Shown here one piece after another: positions 27,005 to 35,281 of a DNA stretch of 64,000 nt. A program made the translations under genes and the position numbers. Location of the stretch: contig NZ_NEWD01000018.1 of assembly GCF_002234915.1 (NCBI RefSeq), positions 29,830-93,829 on the forward strand, written 5' to 3'. Position 1 is the first letter of the stretch. Each line of letters starts with the position of its first letter. Source of the DNA: Bifidobacterium vansinderenii. Lineage in GTDB: Bacteria > Actinomycetota > Actinomycetes > Actinomycetales > Bifidobacteriaceae. The notes beneath the pieces were generated by a model that saw nothing but the letters and a program-made list of their open reading frames with translations, was not told where the DNA came from and did no database searches.

Positions 27005-27019
27005 TCCCAAATATAGGGA
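27005..27019. promoter_or_regulatory. Palindromic operator candidate TCCCAAATATAGGGA (site 3)
   Basis: It is flanked by A and T, so it extends to a longer dyad (ATCCCAAATATAGGGAT). It is the site nearest to rhmD, about 138 bp before its ATG. Confidence 0.7.
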
Positions 27020-27156
27020 TGCCGTTTCATAGCTGGTACAGTGACGAATGTCGTCAATTCAAGACGCCGCAACATCGCGGTATCGATGCAACGAAGCGTC
27101 ACGAAGAGACTCCATAACTCGGAACATCAGTTCGGAACGAAACAAGGACAGGCATT

Positions 27157-28383
27157 ATGGCATTAGCTCCATCACTGAAGCTGCCCACGATCACGCACAT
27201 CCGCGCGTACAGCATGGGCGGCGCCGCGGCCAAGGTGCACGGCCAGGGCGGCGGTGACTACCACGATCAGGGCAAGGACCACTGGATCGACGATCATATC
27301 GCGACGCCGATGAGCAAGTACGAGGAGTACAAGCAGTCCCGTCAGTCCTTCGGCATCAACGTGCTCGGCACGCTCGTCGTGGAGGTCGAGGCCTCCGACG
27401 GCACCACCGGCTTCGCCATCTCCACCGCCGGAACGGTCGGCTGCTTCATCGTCGAGCACCACCTGTCCCGCTTCGTCGAGGGCAAGCGTGTGGACCAGAT
27501 CAAGCTGATCCACGACCAGATGCTCAACGCCACCCAGTACTACTCCGGTGGCGGCGGCGTGGTGATCAACACGATCTCCTGCGTTGATCTGGCCCTCTGG
27601 GACCTCTACGGCAAGGTCGTCAAGCTCCCCGTCTACAAGCTGCTCGGCGGCGCCGTGCGCGACGAAATCCACTTCTACGCCACCGGCGCACGTCCGGATC
27701 TGGCCCAGAAGATGGGCTTCATCGGCGGCAAGATGCCGACCCACTGGGGCCCGGCCGACGGCGATGAAGGCATCGCCAAGGACATTGCCACCCTCAAGGA
27801 GATGCGCGAGCGCGTCGGCGACAACTTCTGGCTGATGTTCGACTGCTGGATGAGCCAGGACGTCAACTACGCCACCAAGCTGGCGCACGCTGCCGCCCCC
27901 TACAAGCTGAAGTGGCTGGAGGAGTGCTTCCCGCCCCAGCAGATCGAGTCCTACCGTGAGCTCAAGAAGAACATGCCGAAGGGCATGCTCATGACCACCG
28001 GCGAGCACACCGGCACGCTCGAGGGCTTCAAGGAGCTCTCCGAGGCCGGCGTGGACATCCTGCAGCCCGATGTCGGCTGGTGCGGTGGCGTGACCTCGCT
28101 GTGCGAGATCGCGGCCGTGGCCAAGTCCCGCGGCCAGCTCGTGGTGCCCCACGGCTCCTCCGTGTACTCGCACCACGCGGTCATCACGTTCACCAACACG
28201 CCGTTCAGCGAGATGCTCATGACCTCGCCGCACGCCGACTACGTCCGTCCGCAGTTCGACCCGGTCCTGATCGACGAGCCGGTCCCGCACGACGGCGTCA
28301 TCACCGCTGAAGAGCTCGACAAGCCCGGCTTCGGCGTCGAACTCAACCGCGACTGCCCGCTCGAGCGTCCGTTCGAGCACTGA
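27157..28383 (+). CDS. rhmD: L-rhamnonate dehydratase (enolase superfamily)
   Basis: The 408-residue protein is close, from memory, to E. coli RhmD (YfaW) over nearly its whole length, including [23 protein letters not shown] and [19 protein letters not shown]. Metal ligands fall in MFDCWMSQ (Asp), WLEECFPP (Glu) and TTGEHTGT (Glu). The Asp/His dyad is in [10 protein letters not shown] and [12 protein letters not shown]. It removes water from L-rhamnonate, or related acids, to give 2-keto-3-deoxy-L-rhamnonate (EC 4.2.1.90). AAGGACAGGCATT precedes the ATG. The aldolase gene follows after 128 bp. Actual specificity for rhamnonate over fuconate or others is inferred. Confidence 0.88.
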   Translation: MALAPSLKLPTITHIRAYSMGGAAAKVHGQGGGDYHDQGKDHWIDDHIATPMSKYEEYKQSRQSFGINVLGTLVVEVEASDGTTGFAISTAGTVGCFIVEHHLSRFVEGKRVDQIKLIHDQMLNATQYYSGGGGVVINTISCVDLALWDLYGKVVKLPVYKLLGGAVRDEIHFYATGARPDLAQKMGFIGGKMPTHWGPADGDEGIAKDIATLKEMRERVGDNFWLMFDCWMSQDVNYATKLAHAAAPYKLKWLEECFPPQQIESYRELKKNMPKGMLMTTGEHTGTLEGFKELSEAGVDILQPDVGWCGGVTSLCEIAAVAKSRGQLVVPHGSSVYSHHAVITFTNTPFSEMLMTSPHADYVRPQFDPVLIDEPVPHDGVITAEELDKPGFGVELNRDCPLERPFEH

Positions 28384-28511
28384 TCCGAGTCCGAGGGTGA
28401 CCGGTCGACCACCGACCGGCCGCCCTCGAGGCATACCCGTACCTTTTACTTCCGCGACGTCCGGCCGCACCGCGCGTCGCCATGCCGCATGACTGACGCC
28501 AAAGGAGACCG

Positions 28512-29309
28512 ATGGGCTACGGCACTCACCACCAAGGACTTTCAATGACATCTCTACCCCATAACGCGTTCAAGCAGGCCATCAAGGAAGGCAAGCCGCA
28601 GTACGGCCTGTGGATGGCCTCCGCCTCGCCGACCATCGCCGAGATCTCCGCCGACGCCGGCTACGACTGGATGCTCGTCGACGGCGAGCACGGCCCGTAC
28701 GATCTCAACACCATTCTCGACGTGCTGCGCGCCGTCGCCCCGTACGACGTCACGCCCATCGTGCGTCCCGCCGCCGCCGACCCTGTGCTCATCAAGCAGG
28801 TGCTCGATCTCGGCGCCCAGACGCTGCTGCTGCCCATGGTCAACACCAAGGAAGAGGCCGAGCTCATGGTCAAGGCCGTGAACTACGCCCCCGAAGGCAT
28901 CCGCGGCGTTGGCTCGCCGATCGCGCGCTCCGGCCGCTGGGGTCGCATCCCCCACTACATGCGCGACGCCAAGAACGAGATCTGCCTGCTCGTGCAGGTC
29001 GAATCCCAGGAGGCGCTCGACAACATCGAGGAGATCGCCTCCGTGGACGGCATCGACGGCATCTTCATCGGACCCGCCGACCTGTCCGCATCGCTCGGCC
29101 ACCCGGACGACGCCGCGGCCATCATGGACCAGATCCACCACGCGTTCGATGTGATCAAGGCCCACGGCAAGGCCATCGGCTCCCTCGCGTTCGACCGTCC
29201 GACCGTGGAGAAGTTCTACGAGTGGGGTGCCACCTTCGTGGCCGTGGCCGGTGACACCGACCTCTACGTGCGTGCGCTGACCGCCGACATCGCCCAGTAC
29301 AAGGGCTGA
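28512..29309 (+). CDS. rhmA: HpcH/HpaI aldolase, probable 2-keto-3-deoxy-L-rhamnonate aldolase
   Basis: This class II metal-dependent aldolase (265 residues) resembles E. coli RhmA (YfaU). It has LVDGEHGPYD (catalytic His), the substrate Arg region RGVGSPIARSGRWGR, LVQVESQEALDN (metal Glu) and IFIGPADLSASLG (metal Asp). It would split the dehydratase product into pyruvate and L-lactaldehyde. Two starts are plausible: 28512 (AAGGAG upstream) or 28545 (AAGGA upstream), the latter closer to family N-termini. It lies just after rhmD and 167 bp before the IclR gene, with a strong terminator between. Confidence 0.82.
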   Translation: MGYGTHHQGLSMTSLPHNAFKQAIKEGKPQYGLWMASASPTIAEISADAGYDWMLVDGEHGPYDLNTILDVLRAVAPYDVTPIVRPAAADPVLIKQVLDLGAQTLLLPMVNTKEEAELMVKAVNYAPEGIRGVGSPIARSGRWGRIPHYMRDAKNEICLLVQVESQEALDNIEEIASVDGIDGIFIGPADLSASLGHPDDAAAIMDQIHHAFDVIKAHGKAIGSLAFDRPTVEKFYEWGATFVAVAGDTDLYVRALTADIAQYKG

Positions 29310-29358
29310 ACGGCAGTCCGGTCCGCATTCATCTACTTTCCTTTCCGCTGTTGCTGAC

Positions 29359-29402
29359 CGATAGGCCGCCTGCTCCTCGGGGTGGGCGGCCTATCGCATT
29401 TC
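29359..29402 (+). terminator. Terminator after rhmA
   Basis: CGATAGGCCGCC pairs perfectly with GGCGGCCTATCG (12 bp), then CATTTCC. It separates rhmDA from the regulator gene. Confidence 0.75.
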
Positions 29403-29476
29403 CGACGAGTCCCACCGCTGACTGCCGTCGAATACCGTCGGCGGACGGCGCAATCCATCGACTAAGGTTGAACGTT

Positions 29477-30292
29477 ATGGCAGAGAACACAGTGCGCACC
29501 GAAGCGCAGACCGCGGCGCCCACCGGCACCCGCACGCTGATCCACGGCATCATGGTCGTCCGGGCCGTGGCGGCCGGCGCATCGTCGCTGCGATCGGTGG
29601 TGGAGGCGACCGGACTGAGCCGCAGCACCGCCCACCGGCTCATCCAGGCCCTGCGCGTCGAACGATTCCTACGCGAAAACGCCGACGGCAGCCTGCAGCT
29701 CGGCCCCGCGCTCATCGAACTCGGCTTCCAGGCGCTCGACAGCGTCTCTCTGCAGACCATCGCCCACCCCATCCTCGTCGACCTCGCCCAGCAGGCCAAA
29801 GACACCGTGCACCTCGCCGTCGAAGACTCCGGCATGGCGCTCTACCTCGACAAGATCCACGGCACGCGCGGCATCGAGATCCGCTCGTGGATCGGCGCCC
29901 GCATGCCGCTCACCTACACCGGCATCGGCAAGGCGCTGCTCATCGACTCACCCGAACGCTGGCGCGGCCAATACGTGCAGGACCGCAACCTCACCGGCCG
30001 CGACCCCGAACACGACTACGCCGACGAATCCGCCTTCTCCGCCGCCATGGCCAAATTCGCCAAGCAGGGCTTCGCCTACGACCTCGAGGAAAACGAGCCC
30101 GGCGTGCGCTGCGTCTCCGCCCCCGTGCGCGACGGCCGCGGCAAGACCGTCGCCGCCATCTCCGTCTCCGCCGCCCTCCCGTTCATGCCGCCCAAACGCA
30201 TGAAGGCCCTCGGCCCGGTGGTGGTGGACGCCGCCGCCCGCATCAGCGCGGAGCTCGGCTATCACACCTCCAAGAACGATTCCATCGACTGA
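29477..30292 (+). CDS. IclR-family transcriptional regulator of the rhm cluster
   Basis: The 271-residue protein has an N-terminal winged helix (SLRSVVEATGLSRSTAHRLIQAL, about residues 37-60) and a C-terminal effector domain (MPLTYTGIGKALL, NEPGVRCVSAPVRD). The E. coli rhm locus also carries an IclR-type regulator (RhmR/YfaX), which supports a local role. The TCCCAnATATAGGGA palindromes are its most likely sites, although none lies before its own gene. ATG at 29477 was chosen because the family N-terminus starts there; no strong RBS is seen. A family C element begins 3 nt after its stop. Confidence 0.85.
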   Translation: MAENTVRTEAQTAAPTGTRTLIHGIMVVRAVAAGASSLRSVVEATGLSRSTAHRLIQALRVERFLRENADGSLQLGPALIELGFQALDSVSLQTIAHPILVDLAQQAKDTVHLAVEDSGMALYLDKIHGTRGIEIRSWIGARMPLTYTGIGKALLIDSPERWRGQYVQDRNLTGRDPEHDYADESAFSAAMAKFAKQGFAYDLEENEPGVRCVSAPVRDGRGKTVAAISVSAALPFMPPKRMKALGPVVVDAAARISAELGYHTSKNDSID

Positions 30293-30295
30293 TGT

Positions 30296-30404
30296 CTGAT
30301 TCGGCGGAGGCGGCGCGTCTTCCGCACGGTGGCCGACTCGACGTATTGATATACGCCCTCGCCGTCCACCGCGCGGAATCCGCGCGCGTCCTGCGCCGAA
30401 TCAG
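30296..30404 (+). repeat. Family C rod-shaped 3' element, copy 3
   Basis: Outer stem CTGATTCGGCG (30296-30306) pairs perfectly with CGCCGAATCAG (30394-30404). Inside, TTCCGC/GCGGAA and CGGTGGcCG/CGtCCACCG lead to the loop ACTCGA opposite CCCTCGC and the tip CGTAT-TGAT-ATACG. The tip helix differs from copies 1 and 2 (CGTAC/GTACG) by a compensated pair, and the lower helices are unrelated in sequence but still pair. Confidence 0.8.
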
Positions 30405-30447
30405 TAGGGCCTTCGGTCTCCTGTTTGGGATGATGAGGTTTTTGCCG

Positions 30448-30690
30448 GCTTCCCCTTGAGGGGAAGCTGGCAGTCGAAGACTGACTGATGAGGTGGGAAA
30501 TCGGCCGTAGGCCGAAGAAAAGTGGTATCGACGAAGGCGATGCGATGTTGTCGGCGGCCAATGGCCGCGTCACCTCATCAGTCGGCTACGCCCGCGTCTT
30601 TCCTGCGTGCCTGTCGGCCCGCCCTCGCCTGAAAACGCCTCTGGCGTTTTCTTCACGGCTCGGCCCCTCAAGGGGAAGCCAGGTGGGATG
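30448..30690 (+). repeat. Family B/D composite repeat
   Basis: A reverse family B half (CTTCCCCTTGAGGGGAAGCTGG ... TGATGAGGTGG) is followed by CACCTCATCAGTCGGC, then CCCTCGCCTGAAAACGCC/GGCGTTTTC, ending in CGGCTCGGCCCCTCAAGGGG. The same order recurs at 50600-50813. I see no gene in 30293-30701. Confidence 0.65.
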
Positions 30691-30701
30691 GGGGACGGGC
30701 G

Positions 30702-31889
30702 CTACTGCACCGAGGCTTCGAAGCTGGCTAGGGATTCCTCGGCGCTTACGCGCACTCGCGGCAGGGCCATCGGATCGTCGCCGGTCTTGGCGCGGCCGTA
30801 CGTCGTGGTGAACGCGCACAGGAAACCGGCGTCGCGCACCGCGGCCTTCGCATCGTCGGTCGTATCGCCGAACGGATAGGCGAACGCCTGGTTCGCACCC
30901 ACGATCTGCGCGGACCTCGTCAGATCGTCGACGATCTCGTCATGCGTCATCGCGCTGATCCGCCCGCCATGGCCCACCGTGCCGCCCGCACGATGCATGT
31001 CGTACGAATGCGACTGGAACTGCACGAACTCGTTCGCGTTCGCCGTCGCCTTCTGTGCGGCATCCGCGTCACTGGCGATGATGAACGACGTGGCCGGCAC
31101 CTTATACTTCGCCAGCAGCGGCACGCCATAGTGGAGGAACCCCTCCTCGCCGTCGTCGAACGTGAGCACCACGCTGTGCCGCGGCAGCGAATGCGTGCCC
31201 GCCACATACGCGGCCACCTCCTGCCACGACGGATAGTAGAAGTCGTTCGTCGACAGATAGTTCAGCTGCTCCTCGAGCTTGGAATCCAACAGATAGTTCG
31301 CGTCGAGATGGTCGGGCGCGGCATCCGCCGAATACACGTAGTGATACATGAGCACTGGCACGCCGCCCGACTGCGTGTCCATCGAATCGACCACATGCAC
31401 CGTGCGGTCGATGTGCGCCGCATGGCCCGACGAATCGGACACGCTGTACGTGATCGTGTAGTCGCCGGGCGTGGACGTGTCGACCGTGCCCGACGTGCGG
31501 ATGCGATCGTTGAGCACGCCGTCCGTCGGCTCACTTGCGTGCGCGCCCGCCTCCAGATACTGCTCGCCCTTGAGCACGATCGTGTTCTCGTCGCCATTCA
31601 CGCCCATCACGATGTCGCCCGGATCGGCCGACGGCACCGCGGACTTGCTCGCCGGCGCACTCACGGACGACGGCGGTGCGCCGGCCGCGCCCGGCTCGGT
31701 CGCGCGTGATGACGGCGTCTGCGCACGCAACGCGTTCACGCCCATCGCGATGCTCAGCACGATCACCAGAGCCGCCACGATCAGAATCACGATCGAGGCG
31801 CTGCGGCTGCGTGCGCCCGCATGACGGCCGAGACTGCTCGCATGCTGAGGGGATCCGACGGGATTGCCGGAATTTCGACGTTTTGACAT
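30702..31889 (-). CDS. Membrane-anchored polysaccharide deacetylase with Ig-like domain
   Basis: The 395-residue protein has a cytoplasmic basic start, one membrane segment ([19 protein letters not shown], about residues 33-51), a Ser/Ala/Pro linker and a DUF5011-like Ig module (about 100-165). A NodB deacetylase domain follows: [19 protein letters not shown] (TFDDG) and QSHSYDMHR (the H-x-x-x-H zinc pair). It probably removes acetyl groups from a cell-surface polysaccharide outside the membrane. AGGAGGAGTTC directly precedes the ATG. It is divergent from the aminotransferase gene. Confidence 0.85.
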   Translation of the reverse strand: MSKRRNSGNPVGSPQHASSLGRHAGARSRSASIVILIVAALVIVLSIAMGVNALRAQTPSSRATEPGAAGAPPSSVSAPASKSAVPSADPGDIVMGVNGDENTIVLKGEQYLEAGAHASEPTDGVLNDRIRTSGTVDTSTPGDYTITYSVSDSSGHAAHIDRTVHVVDSMDTQSGGVPVLMYHYVYSADAAPDHLDANYLLDSKLEEQLNYLSTNDFYYPSWQEVAAYVAGTHSLPRHSVVLTFDDGEEGFLHYGVPLLAKYKVPATSFIIASDADAAQKATANANEFVQFQSHSYDMHRAGGTVGHGGRISAMTHDEIVDDLTRSAQIVGANQAFAYPFGDTTDDAKAAVRDAGFLCAFTTTYGRAKTGDDPMALPRVRVSAEESLASFEASVQ

Positions 31890-32075
31890 GAACTCCTCCT
31901 GTTCTCTTCTCCTGAATTCCAGAGTAGAACGACGCCGCGGTCTCCGCCATCGGTCCGCGGGCTGATTCTCAACTCCTCTGCGCTCCTTCCCGGCGTGAGC
32001 GCACCGGGAAAGCACAGGGGAAAACACTGGGGAAAAGGGTGTTGTTTTTCGCCGTCTGGTTATAGGCTGGAAATC

Positions 32076-33293
32076 ATGGCTGAACTCGAAGCATGGCAGA
32101 CCCTTAGCGACCGAATCAACTCCGTTTCCCCCTCCGCCACCCTCGCGGTGGACGGCAAGGCCAAGGCCCTCAAGGCCGCGGGCGTGGACGTGATCGGATT
32201 CGGTGCCGGCGAGCCGAATTTCCCCACCCCCGAATACATCGTGAACGTGGCCGCCGAAGCGTGCCGCGATCCCAAGAACCACCGCTACACGCCCACCGCA
32301 GGCCTGCCCGAACTGCGTCAGGCCATCGCCGACAAGACGCTGCGCGACTCCGGCTACGCCGTGGACGCCAGCCAGGTGGTCGTGACCAACGGCGGCAAGC
32401 AGGCCGTCTACGAAACGTTCCAGGTGCTGCTCAACGACGGCGACGAAGTGATCATCCCCGCGCCGTTCTGGACGTCGTACCCCGAAGTCGTCAAGCTCGC
32501 CGGCGGCACGCCCGTCGAGGTCTTCTCCGGCTCCGACCAGAACTTCACCCCCACCGTGGAACAGCTCGAGGCCGCCCGCACCGAGCGCACCAAGGCCATC
32601 GTGCTCAACTCCCCGTCCAACCCCACCGGCGCCGTCTGGCCCGAGGAGACCGTGCGCGCCATCGGCGAATGGGCCGTGGCCAACCACCTGTGGGTCATCT
32701 CCGACGAGATCTACGAGCACCTCAACTATGACGGCGCCAAGACCACCTTCGTGGGCGCCGTGGTTCCCGAAGTGCGCAACCAGCTCATCGTGCTCAACGG
32801 CGTGGCCAAGACCTACGCCATGACCGGCTGGCGCGTCGGCTGGCTCATCGCCCCCGAACCCGTGGCCAAGGCCGCCGCCAAGCTCTCCGGACACATGACG
32901 TCCAACGTGGCCAACGTGTCGCAGCGCGCCGCGCTCGCCGCCGTGGCCGGTCCGCTCGACGAGGTGCACGTGATGCGTGAGGCGTTCGACAAGCGTCGCC
33001 GCGCCATCGTGGCCGCACTCAACGAGATCCCCGGCGTGGACTGCCCCACGCCCACCGGCGCGTTCTACGCGTTCCCGAACGTCGAGGCACTGCTCGGCAA
33101 GCCGCTCGGCCCCAACGGATCCGTGCCCGCCACGTCGTCCGAACTCGCCGCGCTGCTGCTCGACGAGGCGCACATCGCCGCCGTTCCGGGTGAGGCGTTC
33201 GGCGCCCCCGGCTACCTGCGCTTCTCGTACGCGCTCGCCGACGATCAGCTCGCCGAAGGCATGAAGCGCTTCCAGGACTGGGTCGCCGCCTGA
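32076..33293 (+). CDS. Pyridoxal phosphate-dependent aminotransferase, aspartate aminotransferase-like
   Basis: This 405-residue class I/II aminotransferase has substrate loop [22 protein letters not shown] (the N-P-T-G motif), the D-E-I-Y motif ISDEIYEHL, the Schiff-base Lys in [16 protein letters not shown] and the C-terminal Arg in YLRFSYAL. This pattern is the subgroup Ib aspartate (or aspartate/prephenate) aminotransferase. The ATG at 32076 starts family homology. A strong stem-loop at 33323-33388 ends the unit. Confidence 0.88.
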   Translation: MAELEAWQTLSDRINSVSPSATLAVDGKAKALKAAGVDVIGFGAGEPNFPTPEYIVNVAAEACRDPKNHRYTPTAGLPELRQAIADKTLRDSGYAVDASQVVVTNGGKQAVYETFQVLLNDGDEVIIPAPFWTSYPEVVKLAGGTPVEVFSGSDQNFTPTVEQLEAARTERTKAIVLNSPSNPTGAVWPEETVRAIGEWAVANHLWVISDEIYEHLNYDGAKTTFVGAVVPEVRNQLIVLNGVAKTYAMTGWRVGWLIAPEPVAKAAAKLSGHMTSNVANVSQRAALAAVAGPLDEVHVMREAFDKRRRAIVAALNEIPGVDCPTPTGAFYAFPNVEALLGKPLGPNGSVPATSSELAALLLDEAHIAAVPGEAFGAPGYLRFSYALADDQLAEGMKRFQDWVAA

Positions 33294-33322
33294 TCCGATC
33301 GCGCAAGACGATCTTAAAAGGG

Positions 33323-33390
33323 AAAATGGGCGTAGTCGTTCATGAACGAACCGGTGATGGTGTCATCATGAACGATTACGTCCATTTTGC
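33323..33390 (+). terminator. Terminator after the aminotransferase gene
   Basis: The arms 33323-33345 and 33366-33388 pair over 23 bp with two G-U pairs and end AAAATGG/CCATTTT, so the hairpin can act on both strands. Confidence 0.75.
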
Positions 33391-33582
33391 GTTCTGATGG
33401 ATTTGCTGTTCTGATGGTTGGCATCCCCTGCGGCAATCCCTGTTCCGGATGCGCGACTCGCCGCGGTTTTCGTGGGTTTCTCAAGAAAAATCCGCGGCGG
33501 CTGGACTTCATACGCAAAAGCCGCTACTATGTCCTCTTGGCGGTTCGCCGCCTGCCTAGCACCTCCTGTTCGCGGGTGTGTG

Positions 33583-33588
33583 TATGAT
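33583..33588 (+). promoter_or_regulatory. Likely -10 box of the tRNA-Trp/secE/nusG unit
   Basis: TATGAT ends 14 nt before the tRNA, the right distance for a short leader. The -35 region is not clear. Confidence 0.45.
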
Positions 33589-33602
33589 AGGCGAGGTTAC
33601 TT

Positions 33603-33675
33603 AGGGAAGTGGCGCAATTGGTAGCGCAACGGTCTCCAAAACCGTAGGTTGTGGGTTCGAGTCCCGCCTTCCCTG
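33603..33675 (+). tRNA. tRNA-Trp (anticodon CCA)
   Basis: The acceptor stem AGGGAAG/CTTCCCT closes the cloverleaf. The D arm contains GGCGCAATTGGTAGCGC, the anticodon loop is CTCCAAA (anticodon CCA), and the T arm is GTGGG-TTCGAGT-CCCGC. The discriminator base is G and the 3' CCA is not encoded. The tRNA lies 41 bp before secE, a widespread arrangement. Confidence 0.97.
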
Positions 33676-33716
33676 CTAGAGATGAACAACGGTTGCAACA
33701 ACCAGTGAGGGTGATC

Positions 33717-33947
33717 ATGGCTAAGAAATCGAACGCTGAAGCGAAAGTGGTGAAGCCCAACGTCTTCATGCGTATTGGCCTGTTCATCAAGCAGATCATT
33801 GACGAGCTCCGCAAGGTTGTCACCCCCACCCGCAAGGAGCTGGTGCTGTGGTCCATTGCCGTGTTCATTTTCGTCATCTTCCTGATGCTTCTGGTTACCG
33901 GTCTTGATTTCGGACTGGGCAAGCTTGTGATGCTCATCTTCGGCTGA
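33717..33947 (+). CDS. secE: Preprotein translocase subunit SecE
   Basis: SecE (76 residues) clamps SecY in the Sec translocon. It has a basic amphipathic helix (IGLFIKQIIDELRKVVTPTRKEL) and a single membrane segment (WSIAVFIFVIFLMLLVTGLDF), as in the short form of most bacteria. AGTGAGGGTGATC precedes the ATG. It lies between tRNA-Trp and nusG. Confidence 0.95.
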   Translation: MAKKSNAEAKVVKPNVFMRIGLFIKQIIDELRKVVTPTRKELVLWSIAVFIFVIFLMLLVTGLDFGLGKLVMLIFG

Positions 33948-34030
33948 TTCCCTGTCGTATCGTTTGCGGCTTCTGTAGAATCGACGCTGGATATCATACT
34001 GAATTCTTGAATTCCTAAAGGATGCCTGTT

Positions 34031-34903
34031 ATGACTGATGAACTTGATGTGAACGACGAGGCCGTGGAGGCCCCCGTGGAGGAAGCCGCTCCGGCCGAGG
34101 CCACCGAGACCGAGGCTGTCGAGACCACCGAGACCGACAACGCCGACGTCGACAATGCTGACGCTGAGACCGCCGACGCGGAAGACGCCGACGAGGTCGA
34201 GTCCGACGAGACCGCTGAAGCCGACGCTCCGGCTGAGGACGCTGCCTCCGATTCCGATGACTCCTCCGACGATGACGAAGCCGCCGACCCCGGCGAGCGC
34301 GCCGTCAAGGAGTTCGAACGCCAGCTGCGCACCCTGCCCGGCAAGTGGTACGTGCTGCACACCTACTCCGGCTACGAGAAGCGCGTGAAGGCCAACATCG
34401 AGTCCCGCGTGGCCTCCTTCGGTCTGGAAGACCAGATCTTCCAGTGCGAGGTGCCGATGGAAGAGGTGGAGAAGCACACTTCCAAGGGCAAGAAGATCGT
34501 CACCCAGGTGCGCATCCCCGGCTACGTGCTCATCCGTATGACCGACGATGAGGAAGCCCGCCGCATCGTGCGCGAGACCGAGGCCGTGACCGGCTTCGTC
34601 GGCCCGACCAAGGATCCGGCTCCGCTCACCCGCAAGGAAGTCGTGTCCATGATGTCCCCGATGATCACCTCCGAGGCGCTCAAGGCCGCCGGCGACAAGC
34701 CCGCCGCCGCCCGCAAGCGCACGGTCGAGGTGGTCTACTCGGTCGGCGAGACCGTCACCGTGAACAGCGGCCCGTTCGCCAGCATGTCTGGTGTGATCTC
34801 CGAGGTGTCGCCCGCCACGCAGAAGCTCACCGTGCTGGTGTCCATCTTCGGCCGCGATACGCCGATGGAACTCGACTTCAACCAGGTGGAGAAGATCCAG
34901 TAA
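34031..34903 (+). CDS. nusG: Transcription termination/antitermination factor NusG
   Basis: NusG (290 residues) couples RNA polymerase with Rho or the ribosome. The first 95 or so residues are an actinobacterial acidic extension (Glu, Asp, Ala, Thr). The NGN domain then starts at [21 protein letters not shown], and the KOW domain is [27 protein letters not shown] at 34017-34022 favours ATG 34031 over the ATG at 34022. A UUCG-loop terminator follows, so rplK and rplA are not simply co-transcribed. Confidence 0.96.
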   Translation: MTDELDVNDEAVEAPVEEAAPAEATETEAVETTETDNADVDNADAETADAEDADEVESDETAEADAPAEDAASDSDDSSDDDEAADPGERAVKEFERQLRTLPGKWYVLHTYSGYEKRVKANIESRVASFGLEDQIFQCEVPMEEVEKHTSKGKKIVTQVRIPGYVLIRMTDDEEARRIVRETEAVTGFVGPTKDPAPLTRKEVVSMMSPMITSEALKAAGDKPAAARKRTVEVVYSVGETVTVNSGPFASMSGVISEVSPATQKLTVLVSIFGRDTPMELDFNQVEKIQ

Positions 34904-34940
34904 GGATCTGCGGGATCGTTCGATCGCCATACCAAGTCTT

Positions 34941-34965
34941 AAGCCGCTCTTCGGAGCGGCTTTTT
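34941..34965 (+). terminator. nusG terminator
   Basis: AAGCCGCTC-TTCG-GAGCGGCTTTTT is a short stem with a UUCG tetraloop and T-run. Confidence 0.9.
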
Positions 34966-34989
34966 GCGTTTCGGGAAAGTGCGGGGGTA

Positions 34990-35160
34990 AGGCCGTATTG
35001 CGAGGCACCTCATCCGTCAGCCTTCGGCTGCCACCTTCCCCTCAAGGGGAAGGCGGGTGGTTGCCGTTAAGCTTGCTGAGCATGCTGGTCGCCTTCCCCT
35101 CGAGGGGAAGGTGTCGTGCGGATGCACGACGGATGAGGTGATTTCGCAATACGCCTCAAT
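34990..35160 (+). repeat. Complete family B palindrome, left of the GH3 gene
   Basis: Two halves in opposite orientation (CACCTCATCCGTC ... CTTCCCCTCAAGGGGAAGG and its mirror ending GACGGATGAGGTG) flank a spacer containing TTGCCGTTAAGCTTGCTGAG. Outer flanks GTATTGCGA and TCGCAATAC also pair. A close copy lies after the GH3 gene. Confidence 0.75.
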
Positions 35161-35281
35161 CACCTCCCACACATGGAAAAACGTGGGAACAAAAACCGTC
35201 CGCGCCGCCCGTCGGGCAGAATGGGAGGCAGGGGTGCGACGCCAATGGGGGCGTCGGCTCATCGAAAGGATGGACGATCAT

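Noticed and set aside
33314..33587. Coding frames between the aminotransferase gene and tRNA-Trp
   Set aside because: The region is taken up by a 23-bp stem terminator, a second stem (CCGCGG/CCGCGG) and the tRNA promoter; no family similarity.
35057..35281. N-terminal extension of the GH3 protein
   Set aside because: The open frame there runs through family B repeat DNA; the RBS and family homology support the ATG at 35282.
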